Part shown: one piece after another, positions 30,110-30,955 of the stretch | How positions within the stretch are numbered: position 1 is the stretch's first letter | Layout: each line of letters begins with the position of its first letter | Virus record (IMG/VR): IMGVR_UViG_3300043436_001569 | Span: 1-30,955 of that record | Length of the DNA stretch: 30,955 bases | Reading direction: 5' to 3' (one strand) | DNA from: a virus | Notes under the pieces: model-generated | What the model was told of the DNA's origin: nothing | The model's database searches: none | Seen by the model: the letters and a program-made list of their open reading frames with translations, nothing else | Position numbers and translations under genes: made by a program

Positions 30110-30955
30110 AATTCGGGTGTTCTAAACTTGTTTATCAATTTGATTGGTCTATCGTATTTTAACGCTAATATGTTTTCAATAGATGCGTTTGCTTTTCTAA
30201 CCATAGGCTTAATTGTGGTTTCCATCATCAAGTTCCAAGCCACATTTATTTCTTCTGCGTTTTGACTGAATGCTGAATTATTCAAGGTTGAAATACCAAG
30301 AAGTAATGGTGATGCGACTTGTTGTCCTGTAAGGATTGCCTGAACGCACATTTGTAATATTTCGGTATAGAAACTATCATTACCCGTATTACTAATTGGT
30401 TCAATAACAGGTCTTTCATCAGCAGAATTACTGAACGCCAACATAAGTTTTTGTCCGTTCTTTCCTTGATAAGACCTAACCAATTCTTCGTATGTAGAAA
30501 GTCGTTCTTCAGGTGTAGGGTCTCCTATCAAACTTACAAATAAGTTCGGCATAAGTGATGCTGCCAAGTTTGTCTTGTGGAATTGGTAGATTTCTGCTTC
30601 CAATACACAACTATCAATAGAAGATTGATATGGTGTTAAAGGATAGTGTCTATTCATCGTTGGGGTATAATCTTTCCAATATACCATTTCACGACCTTCA
30701 CGGGTTTCCATATTTAATGATTGGAACTTTACAACTAATCTTTTTTGTTGTGTGTTCTGCCAATCTTCACATACATAAAAAACACCATTTTCCCTGTTGT
30801 GTATTTCTACATCTTGTTTTCCAACACGAACATCTTGGAATGGAATATGGTAGATACTTTCAACTCTGCTGCCGTCCCTGCTTTTGATAATTTCCCACGA
30901 ATACCCCCCAAATAACCATATGTCGTATAAGGTCTTGTAATATAATTCACTAATG
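30106..30955 (-). CDS. Portal protein, C-terminal part (open at right edge)
   Basis: The frame is open from the right edge of the window to TGA at 30106. An internal ATG at 30711 is not the true start, because in-frame codons continue to the edge and match those at 1-306. Residues include WLFGGYSWEIIKSRDGSR, YHIPFQDVRVGKQDVEIHNR and a C-terminal helical part (QAILTGQQVASPLLLGISTL, WNLMMETTIKPMV). These fit the clip/stem and crown of a portal. With 1-584 it makes a 375-aa protein. In the overlap this copy differs from the left copy at five residues. Confidence 0.85.
   Translation of the reverse strand, partial: ISELYYKTLYDIWLFGGYSWEIIKSRDGSRVESIYHIPFQDVRVGKQDVEIHNRENGVFYVCEDWQNTQQKRLVVKFQSLNMETREGREMVYWKDYTPTMNRHYPLTPYQSSIDSCVLEAEIYQFHKTNLAASLMPNLFVSLIGDPTPEERLSTYEELVRSYQGKNGQKLMLAFSNSADERPVIEPISNTGNDSFYTEILQMCVQAILTGQQVASPLLLGISTLNNSAFSQNAEEINVAWNLMMETTIKPMVRKANASIENILALKYDRPIKLINKFRTPEL
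30650..30955. repeat. Right copy of diverged terminal overlap
   Basis: Aligns without gaps to 1-306 with 24 mismatches, mostly in the segment matching 198-282. It marks the point at which the circular or permuted genome was cut by assembly. Confidence 0.85.

Overview
The window looks like an essentially complete genome of a small tailed (siphovirus-like) phage infecting a Bacteroidota host, assembled from a mixed population. The host call rests on four things: AT-rich DNA, no Shine-Dalgarno sites (starts are preceded by A/T-rich stretches), several promoters matching the Bacteroidota consensus TTTG-N19/20-TAnnTTTG, and protein families typical of Bacteroidota phages (tail tube, portal, XkdF-type protease fusion, capsid protein). 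Every supported gene is on the minus strand. Positions 1-306 and 30650-30955 are two versions of the same stretch of the portal gene (24 mismatches by eye). The portal reading frame runs without a break from 584 through position 1 into 30649 and on to 30106, so the molecule closes into a circle of about 30,649 bp, or is circularly permuted.

In transcription order (right to left) the early region runs from about 29.3 kb to 22.2 kb. A first operon (29271 to 25879) encodes a small protein, a helix-turn-helix protein, a lambda-O-like replication initiator whose gene contains iterons spaced 22 bp apart (a likely origin), an unknown 234-aa protein, a zinc-finger protein, a membrane/coiled-coil protein, two small proteins and a terminase-small-subunit-like protein. 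It ends at a strong terminator (25806-25845). A second block (25762 to 22184) holds small ORFan genes, mostly in one- or two-gene units behind their own closely related promoters. It ends at a terminator (22131-22160).

The late region starts with terminase large subunit (22065). It continues through a tail-assembly-chaperone-like gene with a likely -1 programmed frameshift, a tail-terminator-like protein, collagen-like and repeat-containing tail fibres, a gp10-like neck protein, two large minor tail proteins and the tape measure. Next come a multidomain head maturation protease, a scaffold-like protein, the major capsid protein and the tail tube. Past an internal terminator lie Thr/Pro-rich fibre proteins (one with a predicted seven-bladed propeller), the portal, a head-tail connector candidate and a 64-aa protein related to a module of the protease. 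I found no consensus promoter in front of late genes, and no recognisable integrase, DNA polymerase or endolysin. No intergenic gap exceeds about 120 bp.
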